This document shows, in pieces, positions 1-8,098 of a stretch of DNA of 11,662 nucleotides (positions are counted from its first letter, which is position 1; each line of letters begins with the position of its first letter). Where the stretch lies: the NCBI GenBank assembly GCA_947388575.1, contig CANDSI010000015.1:1-11662 (forward strand), read 5' to 3'. The position numbers were made by a program, and so were the translations under genes. Source of the DNA: an uncultured Mycoplasma sp. (lineage in GTDB: Bacteria > Bacillota_I > Bacilli_A > RF39 > UBA660). The notes under the pieces were generated by a model. The model searched no databases and had not been told where the DNA came from. It was given only the letters and a program-made list of their open reading frames with translations.

Positions 1-64
1 ATTTTTTATAAAAGTTATATACTTTGTTTTTGTCTTCTTTTGAAATGTATTCTTTTAATGTCAT
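1..64 (-). CDS. Start of an unidentified gene, truncated by the window edge
   Basis: An open frame begins with ATG at 64-62, overlapping the ezrA stop codon by one base (TAATG), and stays open to the window edge. It encodes MTLKEYISKEDKNKVYNFYK followed by at least one more Lys. A GAGGA sequence about 10 bases upstream, inside the ezrA end, could serve as ribosome binding site. The TAATG junction suggests translational coupling with ezrA. The 21 visible residues are Lys-rich and too few to assign a family. Confidence 0.5.
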   Translation of the reverse strand, partial: MTLKEYISKEDKNKVYNFYKK

Positions 65-1779
65 TATTTATATTCCTCTATTAATCTCTTATGTATTCCT
101 GGTTCGACAACGTTTATAGCATTGATAGCTTGTTCTAAACTATTTTTAAAATTACCTTTAAAAAAAGAATTTTCAGCTTTAATTAACCCAACTTCAACTT
201 CTTTATGTACTGCGCGGTAGCGATTGCCATACACAATTGCTGTTTCAGCCATTTTGGCTGTTTTAATAGCTTCCTTAGTCGTATTATATACTTTTAATGT
301 TAAATCTCTAGCAGTATCTACTCTTGTATTTAATGTCTTAATGGAAATTGGCCTTTTATCTAATTCCGTTACCATTATATTTATAGCTTCCGCAGCTTCC
401 CCTAGTTCAATATAAAAGTTTTTGGGAGATACTGGTAATTTATAACTTTTAATATTCATTTTTGCCATATTTAAAATACGTTTCATTTCATCTAGTTGCT
501 CTCTGGCTCTTTTTTCATCTTCTTTTAGACTGGCTAGACTTCTTAAAGTTTGATCTAGTCTATCTTCTACTTTACTTAATTTAGAATTGACTATTTCCAT
601 TTCTTTAGAAAGTCTTGAATATGCATATGTGTGCTTGCGATTCATATCAATAACGTTATTATATTCTTCTTTGATTTCTAATATTTCATTATGAATACTC
701 TCTAATACATTTAAATCTTCATCGCATAAATCATAACTGTACTTTAAATCATCTATTTTTTTGGTTAAATCACTACTGATTTTTTCTAATTTTGTAGCTT
801 TTAATAAAATACTTCTTTGATAATCATCAAATATTCTTTTGGATGCTTTTTCTTTGTCAAAATTATGATATAAAGAGTCAAAATAGTCAAGAATTGTTTT
901 TAATTCAAAAACACTATCTTCTAAATTTAAAACATTTAGCCTGCCAAAAATATCATTGAGTTTTTTCTCTGATTCTGTAATGTTATAAGGAATATTTAAA
1001 TATTCTAAATTGTAATTTTCTTTTTCCATTCTAGTTGTTATCTTACTTACATCTTCTATTTTTGCTGGTATAAGTTTTTTACCCATAATAATTATAGAAG
1101 GAGCCTCTTCAATAACTATTTTCAAATTGCCAATAGTATCGTCAATTGCTTTTACTATCTTTCCTACTTCAGTGTATTCATTCTTATCCATGGCTACTTC
1201 AAAAGCACTAAATAATTTGTCAACATTCTCAAATTGTAATTCTAATGGCTTTTCAACCTCACTATATTCATTTTTATTGGTGTTATATTTTGTAAGAATT
1301 GCACGGTAATCGGCTTTTAGTTTAGTTATTGTTTCACGATTTTTTTCTTCACTTAATGTTATCTCTTTTATTTCATCTAATAAAAAGTTTGATTTAGTTT
1401 TAACATAAGCGATTTGAAGCTCTAAGGAAGCAATTTTTTGCTTTAATGTTTTATAATCTTTTTCTACAAAGGAATCCTCAATTTCTACTAAAGCATCAGT
1501 TATTTTGGGTACTTCCATCTCTTTTATTTCTTTTAGGCGAAGACACCAACTATCATACTTCTTTTGCATAGTATCATTGTTTACTAAAGCATTAACCTTG
1601 TTTAGCTCGGATAAAATAGATGCGTTAACTATTAAATTTTTATCACGCTCTAAACTTGTAATCTCGTCTTTATATTTTTTTTGTTCTTTTTTATTAATTA
1701 AATTTAATACTAAAATTATGGTTATTACTGTAAAAATGTAATATAAAGCTCCGATTAATATAAAAGTAGTTCTGCTCAT
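64..1779 (-). CDS. ezrA: Septation ring formation regulator EzrA
   Basis: EzrA is a membrane-anchored negative regulator of FtsZ ring assembly in Bacillota that keeps Z-rings to midcell. The 571-aa product is close to the usual family length (about 560-575). It has one N-terminal membrane segment at about residues 6-27 with almost nothing outside, and the rest is long helical spectrin-like coiled coil rich in Lys, Glu and Leu. Family-like stretches are the N-terminal region after the anchor (DEITSLERDK, then KKYDSWCLRLKEI), EEKNRETITKLKADYR, and a C-terminal segment with RYR, an AE..F..G.F..SLE.AI pattern and the final VEPG. The start is preceded by a GGGAAGTGGG purine stretch. It has its own promoter and is separated from the upstream gene by a terminator. 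The assignment rests on overall pattern, because coiled coils diverge quickly. Confidence 0.9.
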   Translation of the reverse strand: MSRTTFILIGALYYIFTVITIILVLNLINKKEQKKYKDEITSLERDKNLIVNASILSELNKVNALVNNDTMQKKYDSWCLRLKEIKEMEVPKITDALVEIEDSFVEKDYKTLKQKIASLELQIAYVKTKSNFLLDEIKEITLSEEKNRETITKLKADYRAILTKYNTNKNEYSEVEKPLELQFENVDKLFSAFEVAMDKNEYTEVGKIVKAIDDTIGNLKIVIEEAPSIIIMGKKLIPAKIEDVSKITTRMEKENYNLEYLNIPYNITESEKKLNDIFGRLNVLNLEDSVFELKTILDYFDSLYHNFDKEKASKRIFDDYQRSILLKATKLEKISSDLTKKIDDLKYSYDLCDEDLNVLESIHNEILEIKEEYNNVIDMNRKHTYAYSRLSKEMEIVNSKLSKVEDRLDQTLRSLASLKEDEKRAREQLDEMKRILNMAKMNIKSYKLPVSPKNFYIELGEAAEAINIMVTELDKRPISIKTLNTRVDTARDLTLKVYNTTKEAIKTAKMAETAIVYGNRYRAVHKEVEVGLIKAENSFFKGNFKNSLEQAINAINVVEPGIHKRLIEEYK

Positions 1780-1804
1780 ATTATCCCACTTCCCTATGAT
1801 TATT

Positions 1805-1834
1805 ATTTTATCACATTATGGGGGTATTTGTCGA
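1805..1834 (-). promoter_or_regulatory. Sigma-A-type promoter of ezrA
   Basis: On the minus strand a -35 box TCGACA (1834-1829) is followed after 18 bases by TAAAAT (1810-1805). The -10 carries an upstream TGn extension. It lies about 26 bases before the ezrA start and after the terminator of the preceding gene, so ezrA can be transcribed alone. Confidence 0.65.
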
Positions 1835-1869
1835 GGTGTAGCTATACATTTTATTATAAAAGATTAAAG

Positions 1870-1891
1870 AAAAAACCATATATTAATATGG
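1870..1891 (-). terminator. Intrinsic terminator after the 451-aa coiled-coil gene
   Basis: Read on the minus strand, CCATAT and ATATGG form a 6-bp stem around a TAAT loop (1891-1876), followed directly by six T residues (1875-1870). It starts about 16 bases after the stop codon of the upstream gene and separates it from the ezrA promoter. Confidence 0.8.
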
Positions 1892-1906
1892 ATTAACTAT
1901 TACAAA

Positions 1907-3262
1907 TTAATAATTTATTTTTCTTACTCTTTCTAATTTTTGAGCTATATTTAGTTTTTGTTTTTCATTTTCGTGATTTGATAAAGCTCTTTCTATTTCA
2001 ATTAATAGTTCTTCATTGTCTATAATTAGTTCTTGAGCTTGTTTAATTAATTCTTTAAATTCTTTTTTCTTGGCCTCAACATCTTTGTTTTCATATTTTA
2101 TTCTTCGATATGAATTAATTATAATTTTAGTGCAAGATATAAAGCTGTAAGTATCTAATTGTTCCTTAAATATTTTATCTAAACCGTCTTCTATTAAGTA
2201 TCGATTAGCAAAATACTCTACTATTAGCAAGATGCCAAATAATAAAATCCATACATAATCTTCTTCTACAAATTCTTCAGAAATCGTACTATAAGTAGTT
2301 GTAGTAACTTTGTATTTTTTCTCTTTTGATATTTGTCTAGATAATATAAAGGATCCTACTGCAAGACTTGTAATTAGTCCTATAGAAGTAATAAATCTAA
2401 GAGCTTGTTTGCCTATTTTTTTATATTCTTCTCTTTTCTTATTTTGAGCCTCTTGAGCTCTTTCATTAGCCTCGGAAATTTTTTGTTTAATCTCTTCATC
2501 TAAATTTATAATTTTTTTATAATAGCTTTCAAAATCATTAGTTAATTTCTTTAATAATTTTTGGTGTTCTTCATAACTTGTTGTACTACTAACAATTAAA
2601 CTTATTAAATCTTTATTTACTAAATTAGCATTCAATCCTTCGCTTTCAATTTCATATTTTTTATTAACTAATGCTTGATATTTAGATTCTTTTAAATTAA
2701 GGCCTTCTAATTCCCTAATAATTTCTCTTTCTATATATGAAATGTCAATATCATTTTTGCTTACTTCATTTAATACTATACTAGTACCATTTAATCGTAT
2801 TTCTATTTTAATAAATTCATATGCTAAATGATATATTTCTTCAACTAGAGGACCTTCTACATCATAGTCTAGAGTATCAGAATTTTTTATTTCTTGTAAT
2901 AATTCCAATAATTTTGTACTATGTTTTGGTAATTCTTGTTTATTATGATTCTCACTAGTTAAAAATAGTTTTAAAGATCCACAAAAACTAGCTGTTTTTA
3001 AATATATGTCATATTTTATTAGTTCACCATACATTATATCTAGCTTATTTATTGCCTTATTATAAGCCATATTTAAAACATCTGTTTCCATATTAGTGAA
3101 AATAGTTTTAACGTTGTTTGTTTTGGCAGCATCTAACTCCGTTCTTATACCCTCTAATAATTCATTAAAAGCTGAGATATTTAAGCCTATTTTTTCCATT
3201 CTTTCTAAAGTATTTTGAACTTTCCCAAGTTTTGCATTATACTCTATAGCTTTATCATTCAT
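1907..3262 (-). CDS. Unrecognised coiled-coil protein with a central membrane hairpin
   Basis: I do not recognise a family. The 451-aa product is mostly charged helix, with predicted coiled coil at roughly residues 10-85, 175-285 and 395-445. Two hydrophobic segments lie at about 287-308 and 336-356, joined by a short loop with a Thr-rich run and several acidic residues (about 318-335). Both long helical arms would therefore lie on the same side of the membrane, probably the cytoplasm given no signal peptide and Lys/Arg flanks. The chosen ATG at 3262 has AAGGAGATG seven bases upstream; an in-frame start at 3313 would lie upstream of the promoter -10 and is unlikely. It has its own promoter and terminator, so it appears monocistronic. 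Next to ezrA, a structural or cell-envelope role is possible but unproven. Confidence 0.8.
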   Translation of the reverse strand: MNDKAIEYNAKLGKVQNTLERMEKIGLNISAFNELLEGIRTELDAAKTNNVKTIFTNMETDVLNMAYNKAINKLDIMYGELIKYDIYLKTASFCGSLKLFLTSENHNKQELPKHSTKLLELLQEIKNSDTLDYDVEGPLVEEIYHLAYEFIKIEIRLNGTSIVLNEVSKNDIDISYIEREIIRELEGLNLKESKYQALVNKKYEIESEGLNANLVNKDLISLIVSSTTSYEEHQKLLKKLTNDFESYYKKIINLDEEIKQKISEANERAQEAQNKKREEYKKIGKQALRFITSIGLITSLAVGSFILSRQISKEKKYKVTTTTYSTISEEFVEEDYVWILLFGILLIVEYFANRYLIEDGLDKIFKEQLDTYSFISCTKIIINSYRRIKYENKDVEAKKKEFKELIKQAQELIIDNEELLIEIERALSNHENEKQKLNIAQKLERVRKINY

Positions 3263-3284
3263 ATAAACATCTCCTTGTTTTTTT

Positions 3285-3313
3285 ATTCTAACATAATTTT
3301 TTAGGGAAAGCAA
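3285..3313 (-). promoter_or_regulatory. Promoter of the 451-aa coiled-coil gene
   Basis: On the minus strand TTGCTT (3313-3308) is followed after exactly 17 bases by TAGAAT (3290-3285), with a TGn extension before the -10. It lies just after the spoIVB terminator and about 22 bases before the chosen ATG at 3262. Confidence 0.65.
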
Positions 3314-3343
3314 ATTAAAAGAAAGTGCTTATCTTTCACTTTC
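3312..3343 (-). terminator. Intrinsic terminator overlapping the 3' end of spoIVB
   Basis: The minus strand reads GAAAGTG, a nine-base loop and CACTTTC (3343-3321), followed by the T-rich TTTTAATTT (3320-3312). The stem begins within the last coding codons of spoIVB and the loop includes its TAA stop, so the terminator is built into the end of the gene. The U tract is imperfect. Confidence 0.7.
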
Positions 3344-4300
3344 TTCTAACATTGTTATTATAAATAAACCATATCCACTTTTAACATTGTCGGTTATAAC
3401 ATGTGTGACTGCTCCGACTAATTTACCATTTTGAACTATTGGAGAGCCACTCATTCCTTGAACTACTCCTCCAGTACTATTTATTAGTTTTTCATCAATT
3501 ATGTCAAAAGTTATATTTTTTATATCGCTATTTTCATTGATTTTGGTAATTTCAATATCAAATTTTTCAATGTTTTCACCATCTATTACCGTATAAATCT
3601 CGGCTTTACCAATTTTAACTTCATCTTTATTTGCTATACTAATTTTCTCAAGATTGTTATAATCATCCTTATATGTTCCATATATTCCATATTTGGTATT
3701 CTTAGTTATATCTCCATAATTGTTACTATAATAGAATTTGGCATTTTTACTTCCTGGTTTACCATCAATACTTTCAGTTATACTACTTATTGAGTTTTTA
3801 AATATAGTTCCTGTTCTTACTTCAATTATTTTGGAAGTATTAGATTCAGTTATTTCATGACCTAAGGCACCATCAGTATGTGATTCTGGGTCTATAAATG
3901 TTAAAGTCCCTATACCTGTAATACTGTCTTTCACATATAAACCTGTTTTATACATTCCATCTTGTTTTACTAGTTTTAATGTTGTTGTTTTTTCATTTTT
4001 ATCTCTTTTATAAGTTATCTCAACAGTATTGTTATCATCCATATTGTTTTCAATTGCTTTTGTTAGTTCATTAATACTATTTACTTCTTCATTACCTATT
4101 TTTAAGATTATGTCTCCCTCTTTTAAACTAGTTTTTGGTAAACTTCCTTCAACTTTATAAAAACCTATAACCATTATACCTTCTGCTTTTATGTCTATTC
4201 CAATCGTTTTACCACCTAGTATAACCTCGTTTGAATAAGCAAGGGCATTTAATGGTGATAAGGCGAATAAACATAAAAAAACTATAAATTTCTTTTTCAT
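3329..4300 (-). CDS. spoIVB: SpoIVB-type serine peptidase (family S55) with PDZ domain
   Basis: In endospore formers SpoIVB is secreted by the forespore and cleaves SpoIVFA, releasing SpoIVFB to process pro-sigma-K. The 323-aa product has a Lys-rich start and hydrophobic signal or anchor at residues 5-21 with a possible ALA cleavage site, a PDZ-like region at about 28-112, and an S55 domain from about 118. The domain shows GIGTLTFIDPE, GALGHEI with H148, D269 and GMSGSPI with S284. D269 lies 15 residues before S284, the spacing I recall for the B. subtilis Asp363/Ser378 pair, so the enzyme looks active. It is shorter than the roughly 426-aa B. subtilis protein. The ATG is preceded by AGGGTGA. 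No clear terminator separates it from proS 73 bases upstream. The gene downstream is not spo0A, its usual neighbour. Confidence 0.9.
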   Translation of the reverse strand: MKKKFIVFLCLFALSPLNALAYSNEVILGGKTIGIDIKAEGIMVIGFYKVEGSLPKTSLKEGDIILKIGNEEVNSINELTKAIENNMDDNNTVEITYKRDKNEKTTTLKLVKQDGMYKTGLYVKDSITGIGTLTFIDPESHTDGALGHEITESNTSKIIEVRTGTIFKNSISSITESIDGKPGSKNAKFYYSNNYGDITKNTKYGIYGTYKDDYNNLEKISIANKDEVKIGKAEIYTVIDGENIEKFDIEITKINENSDIKNITFDIIDEKLINSTGGVVQGMSGSPIVQNGKLVGAVTHVITDNVKSGYGLFIITMLEESER

Positions 4301-4347
4301 ACTCTTTCACCCTTTAATAGTATGGCTTTTTAGAAAATTTATAGTTT
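4279..4347 (-). repeat. 13-bp inverted repeat enclosing the spoIVB ribosome binding site and start codon
   Basis: AAACTATAAATTT at 4279-4291 is perfectly inverted as AAATTTATAGTTT at 4335-4347. In the mRNA one arm lies in the leader and the other covers codons 4-8 of spoIVB; a bulged T allows two more pairs. The 43-base loop contains AGGGTGA and the ATG. The downstream arm runs into a seven-T run. The stem is nearly all A-U, so its stability is modest. It could influence translation initiation of spoIVB, but chance in AT-rich DNA is not excluded. Confidence 0.5.
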
Positions 4348-4373
4348 AGTAATTTATGTAATTTTGGTATTTT

Positions 4374-5795
4374 TTAGTATTGACGACCAAAATATAAACG
4401 ATATTTGGCCTCTTTACCACAACATACACATGGACCACTTATTTTTTCATCTTCAATTAAACAACGACTTTTCATACTAAAATCATCTTTAATTTTTTCT
4501 TCACAAGAGGCATCACCACACCAGTTTGTTTTGATAAATCCTGGTTTATTCATGGCAATTTCTGTAAATTCTTCATAGTTTTTAGCATCATAAATCATTT
4601 CGTCTCTTCTTTTTAAGGCTTTTTCATACATACTATCTTGAATTTTTGGAAATAAATCATTTAATTCTTCTATTACGTTGTCAATTTTAACTTTTATTTT
4701 TTCTAATGTATCACGTCGAACAATAGTAACTTCATTATTTTCTAAATCACGCATACCAATTTCTATTCTAACTGGATATCCTTTAACCTCAGCTTCAGCG
4801 AATTTAAAACCTGGAGTTTTATTGCTATTATCTACTTTAAAGCTAATATTACTATTTTTTAAATCATCAACAATTTTATTAGTTACCGTAGTTATTTCTT
4901 CTTTATCACCAATTGGAATCATCATTACTTTGGTAGGGGCAATATTAGGAGGTATTACTAGCCCTCGATCATCGCCATGGACCATAATTAATGAACCAAT
5001 CATTCTTGTTGTTACTCCCCAACTTGTTTGGAATGGTGTTACTAATTTGTTTTCTTTATTTAAAAACTCAATTCCAAATGCTTTCGCAAAACCATCACCA
5101 AAGTAATGGCTTGTTCCATTTTGTAAAGCAACTCCATCATACATCATCGCTTCTAGTGAATATGATGCCTCGGCACCAGCGAATTTTTCTTTTTCAGTTT
5201 TTTTACCAATTATTACTGGTATAGCTAAATAGTTTCTTTGGAAATCTTCATACACATGTAACATTCTAAGTGTTTCTTCTATTGCTTCTTCTTTAGTAGC
5301 ATGCATTGTGTGTCCTTCTTGCCATAATATTTCTCTACTACGTAAAAATGGTCTGGTGGTTTTTTCCCATCTGACAATTGTACACCACTGATTATATAAC
5401 TTTGGTAAATCACGATATGATTTAATAATTTTTTTATAATAATCGCAAAATAATACTTCACTTGTAGGCCTTACACACATTCTTTCTTCTAATTCATCTT
5501 TACCACCATGTGTTACCCAAGCTACTTCAGGCGCAAAACCCTCAATATGATTTTTTTCGACATTTAATAAACTTTCAGGGATAAACATCGGCATTTGAAC
5601 ATTTTCATGTCCTGTTTCTTTGAACATTTTATCTAAGATATTTTGCATACTTTCCCATATAGCATATCCATAAGGACAAATAATCATACTTCCTTTAACA
5701 TTTGAATAATCAACTAAGTTCGCTTTAGTTACAACATCAGTATACCATTTGGCAAAATCAACATCACGACTAGTTATATCTTCTAATCCTTTCAT
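4374..5795 (-). CDS. proS: Prolyl-tRNA synthetase, archaeal/eukaryotic type
   Basis: Class II aminoacyl-tRNA synthetase that charges tRNA-Pro with proline in the cytoplasm. The 473-aa length and architecture match the short archaeal/eukaryote-like ProRS without the bacterial INS editing domain. Visible are the TSE proline/ATP site (111-113), motif 2 (about 142-161, RWEKTTRPF and REILWQEGH), HGDDRGL (273-279) in motif 3 after the GVTTR loop, an anticodon-binding domain from about 285, and the C-terminal zinc-binding domain with C426, C431, C456 and C459, ending in the family's characteristic terminal Tyr. An AGGAGG lies eight bases before the ATG. It begins 11 bases after xseB and is probably in the same transcript. 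No key residue appears missing. Confidence 0.96.
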   Translation of the reverse strand: MKGLEDITSRDVDFAKWYTDVVTKANLVDYSNVKGSMIICPYGYAIWESMQNILDKMFKETGHENVQMPMFIPESLLNVEKNHIEGFAPEVAWVTHGGKDELEERMCVRPTSEVLFCDYYKKIIKSYRDLPKLYNQWCTIVRWEKTTRPFLRSREILWQEGHTMHATKEEAIEETLRMLHVYEDFQRNYLAIPVIIGKKTEKEKFAGAEASYSLEAMMYDGVALQNGTSHYFGDGFAKAFGIEFLNKENKLVTPFQTSWGVTTRMIGSLIMVHGDDRGLVIPPNIAPTKVMMIPIGDKEEITTVTNKIVDDLKNSNISFKVDNSNKTPGFKFAEAEVKGYPVRIEIGMRDLENNEVTIVRRDTLEKIKVKIDNVIEELNDLFPKIQDSMYEKALKRRDEMIYDAKNYEEFTEIAMNKPGFIKTNWCGDASCEEKIKDDFSMKSRCLIEDEKISGPCVCCGKEAKYRLYFGRQY

Positions 5796-5806
5796 TTGTA
5801 AGCCTC

Positions 5807-6022
5807 CTATTCATTTATTTCAAAATCTACTAATTCTTTGTTTTCTGTTAGTATTTTATTTACTTTTTCAGTGGCAGTATTTAACTTTTCACTACAATAT
5901 TTGGCTAATTTCATAGCTTCAGTATATTTATCAATGGCATTATCTAATTCTACACTCCCACTTTCTAATTCTTTTACGATTGCTTCTAATTCTTTTAAAG
6001 CGTCTTCAAATGATTTTTCCAT
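5807..6022 (-). CDS. xseB: Exonuclease VII small subunit
   Basis: XseB binds several copies to one XseA to form exonuclease VII, which degrades single-stranded DNA from both ends into oligonucleotides. The 71-aa product has the family pattern SFEDALKELEAIVKELESG, then a helix-turn-helix-like pair of amphipathic helices with LDNAIDKYTEAMKLAKYCSEKL. Its ATG overlaps the stop of the upstream membrane coiled-coil gene (TAATG), and AAGGAG lies about eight bases upstream inside that gene. Separation from xseA by a whole gene is unusual, since xseA and xseB are normally adjacent. Confidence 0.95.
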   Translation of the reverse strand: MEKSFEDALKELEAIVKELESGSVELDNAIDKYTEAMKLAKYCSEKLNTATEKVNKILTENKELVDFEINE

Positions 6023-6765
6023 TATTCTTCTCCTTCTTTCTTTTCTCTTGCTCTAATTCTTTCTCTTATATCACTCATATCAAAATCATTAAATGCAGTA
6101 TTTAATATTTCAGGCCATCTTTCGGTGATTATTTGTTCTTTGGTAGCACTTACTCTTTCTAAGTCTAGAATAAAATCTCCTTTTTCTGCTTGCAAAGTTT
6201 GTATTTCGGCATATAATTCTGTATTTCTAGCTAGTAAATCCAATATATCTCTACGATACTCATCAATACATTTTATTATTTCTTCTCTAGTATCATTTAG
6301 CTCTACAAAAGTATAATTTTTCTTTAATCTATGTAATTCTATTATACTATCAAGTTTAGTTCCAATAAAATACAAAGAAATAAGTGCACTAATAGTCAAA
6401 ATGCCTGGTATTCCTCCACCAATAATTATAACACTAATTAAAAAGATGGTTATTAAAGCTAAAATAGGAAAAGAAATAATTTCAAACCATCGCTTATTTT
6501 TTACACAATCAAGATATTCTTGAGTTAAATTTTTTAATATACTTTCAATAATATATAAAATAATATTTTTATTTTCAATCCCTTCTACTGTTTCTCTTTT
6601 TTTATCAATGTTTACAAGACTTTCTTTTAAACTTTTAATAGATTCATCGGTTGTGCCAATTTTGACATTATTTCTATTTATTTCATTTTGCTTAATACTA
6701 ATTTGTTTGTCTAAACGCTCAATGGCTTCTTTTAATTTTTTTTCCAATTCACTAAATCTATCCAT
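6022..6765 (-). CDS. Unrecognised coiled-coil membrane protein inserted between xseA and xseB
   Basis: No family recognised. The 247-aa product has an N-terminal charged coiled coil (about residues 5-65), two hydrophobic segments at about 95-116 and 118-138 that form a tight hairpin (the turn contains GGGIPG), and a second charged helical region (about 155-240) ending in a very basic/acidic tail. Both arms would face the same side, probably the cytoplasm. The start overlaps the xseA stop by eight bases, with AAGGAGG seven bases before the ATG, and the stop overlaps the xseB start, so it is tightly coupled in translation with both exonuclease VII subunits. Layout resembles the 451-aa gene at 1907-3262, though I see no convincing sequence similarity. 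Confidence 0.85.
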   Translation of the reverse strand: MDRFSELEKKLKEAIERLDKQISIKQNEINRNNVKIGTTDESIKSLKESLVNIDKKRETVEGIENKNIILYIIESILKNLTQEYLDCVKNKRWFEIISFPILALITIFLISVIIIGGGIPGILTISALISLYFIGTKLDSIIELHRLKKNYTFVELNDTREEIIKCIDEYRRDILDLLARNTELYAEIQTLQAEKGDFILDLERVSATKEQIITERWPEILNTAFNDFDMSDIRERIRAREKKEGEE

Positions 6766-8098
6766 TATTTACCTCCTTAATACTTGCAGTTACACTTCCT
6801 TTGTGTAATCTAATATTTACAATATCATTTTCTTTTAATTTTGTACTATCTTTAATAAGTTCTTCATCTTTAGTAACTAATGAATATCCTTTTTCTAGTA
6901 TTCCTAAAGGATTAACTAATTTTAATGTATTAACTAATATTTTGTATTCATGATCATTTTTTAAAATGATATTTTTGATATTACTATACAATGTTTTTTC
7001 GTTGAATTCAAGTTTTTCTTTTTTTACCTCAAATAAACTCATTGGATTTTTTAAAACATAACTACTTTTTAAATTATTAAGTATTAATTTATTATTATCA
7101 ATTTTTTTATTAATAAAATTATTTAAAGTATCTATTAAAGCGTCTAATCTTTGTTCTTTTATTTCATATAATGATAAAGGATTTTTTAATATATAAGAAC
7201 TAGTAATACTATCTAACCTTAATTTTGATTTATGAAGCAAATTACTTGTAAATTCGTTTAATCTTATTTGATAAGAATTTAATTCATTGTTAATTTCACT
7301 AATTGTGGGGACAGCCATTTCAGCAGCACCAGTTGGAGTCGGAGCTCGCATATCAGCAACAAAATCAGCGATTGTAAAATCTATTTCATGACCAACTGCG
7401 CTTATAATAGGTACTCTTGCATTATATATAGCACGAGCGACAATCTCTTCATTAAAAGCCCATAGGTCTTCAATAGATCCTCCTCCTCTTCCTACGATTA
7501 AACAATCTAAATCGTATTTTCCACTATCTGCTTCTTCTATTTGCCTTACAATATCAGGAGCAGCATTTTCTCCTTGGACTAAACTTGGGAAAAGAATTGT
7601 TTCACAAATTGGAAATCTTCTTTTAATTGTAGATAATATATCTTTTATTGCAGCACCAGTTGGAGCAGTTATTATCCCTATTCTTTTTGGTATTTTAGGG
7701 ATTTCTTTTTTAAATTCAGGATTGAATAAACCTTCTTCAGATAATTTCTTCTTTAATTTTTCAAATTCTATATATAAATTTCCTAAACCATCTGGTTCCA
7801 TTTTGTCTACATATATTTGATATGTTCCTTGAGCGGGATAACAAGAAATTCTACCTTCTACTAAAACATTCATGCCATCTTCTGGAGAAAACTTCAAAGT
7901 CATAGCACTTGAATAGAACATAACCGCACTTATTCTTGAGGCATCATCTTTTAAGGTAAAATATAAATGACCTCTGGTATGATTCTTAAAGTTGGATATT
8001 TCTCCTCGAAGATATACTTTTTTTAAATAAGGATTTTCATCAAATATGTTTTTTATATATGTATTTAAATCACTTATTTTCATATATTTATCTTGCAT
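6758..8098 (-). CDS. xseA: Exonuclease VII large subunit
   Basis: Catalytic subunit of exonuclease VII, which removes single-stranded DNA in repair and recombination. The 446-aa product has an N-terminal OB fold (about 8-105, with LRGEISNFKNHTRGHLYFTLKD), the catalytic domain with PKRIGIITAPTGAAIKDIL (137-155), VGRGGGSIEDLW (202-213) and a conserved SAVGHEID...DMRAPTPTGAAE (233-260). The C-terminal helical region contains two clear internal repeats, SSYILKNPLSLYEIK (300-314) and SSYVLKNPMSLFEVK (345-359), and a degenerate third copy before KGYSLV, as expected for the XseB-binding coiled coil. ATG at 8098 is preferred: GAGGTG lies nine bases upstream, and the GTG at 8110 is itself part of that ribosome binding site. 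It overlaps the preceding HipA-like gene by 11 bases. Confidence 0.96.
   Translation of the reverse strand: MQDKYMKISDLNTYIKNIFDENPYLKKVYLRGEISNFKNHTRGHLYFTLKDDASRISAVMFYSSAMTLKFSPEDGMNVLVEGRISCYPAQGTYQIYVDKMEPDGLGNLYIEFEKLKKKLSEEGLFNPEFKKEIPKIPKRIGIITAPTGAAIKDILSTIKRRFPICETILFPSLVQGENAAPDIVRQIEEADSGKYDLDCLIVGRGGGSIEDLWAFNEEIVARAIYNARVPIISAVGHEIDFTIADFVADMRAPTPTGAAEMAVPTISEINNELNSYQIRLNEFTSNLLHKSKLRLDSITSSYILKNPLSLYEIKEQRLDALIDTLNNFINKKIDNNKLILNNLKSSYVLKNPMSLFEVKKEKLEFNEKTLYSNIKNIILKNDHEYKILVNTLKLVNPLGILEKGYSLVTKDEELIKDSTKLKENDIVNIRLHKGSVTASIKEVNNG

Noticed and set aside
224..1741. Plus-strand open frames opposite ezrA
   Set aside because: They are antisense to an intact coiled-coil gene, have no recognisable motif, and their hydrophobic character is the expected complement of Lys/Glu-rich codons.
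3263..3313. Upstream in-frame start for the 451-aa protein
   Set aside because: It would place the promoter -10 inside the coding region; the later ATG has a strong AAGGAG site at proper distance.
4678..5224. Long open frames on the plus strand opposite proS
   Set aside because: They lie wholly antisense to a clearly conserved synthetase, have hydrophobic low-complexity translations and no good ribosome binding sites; they are shadows of the AT-rich complement.
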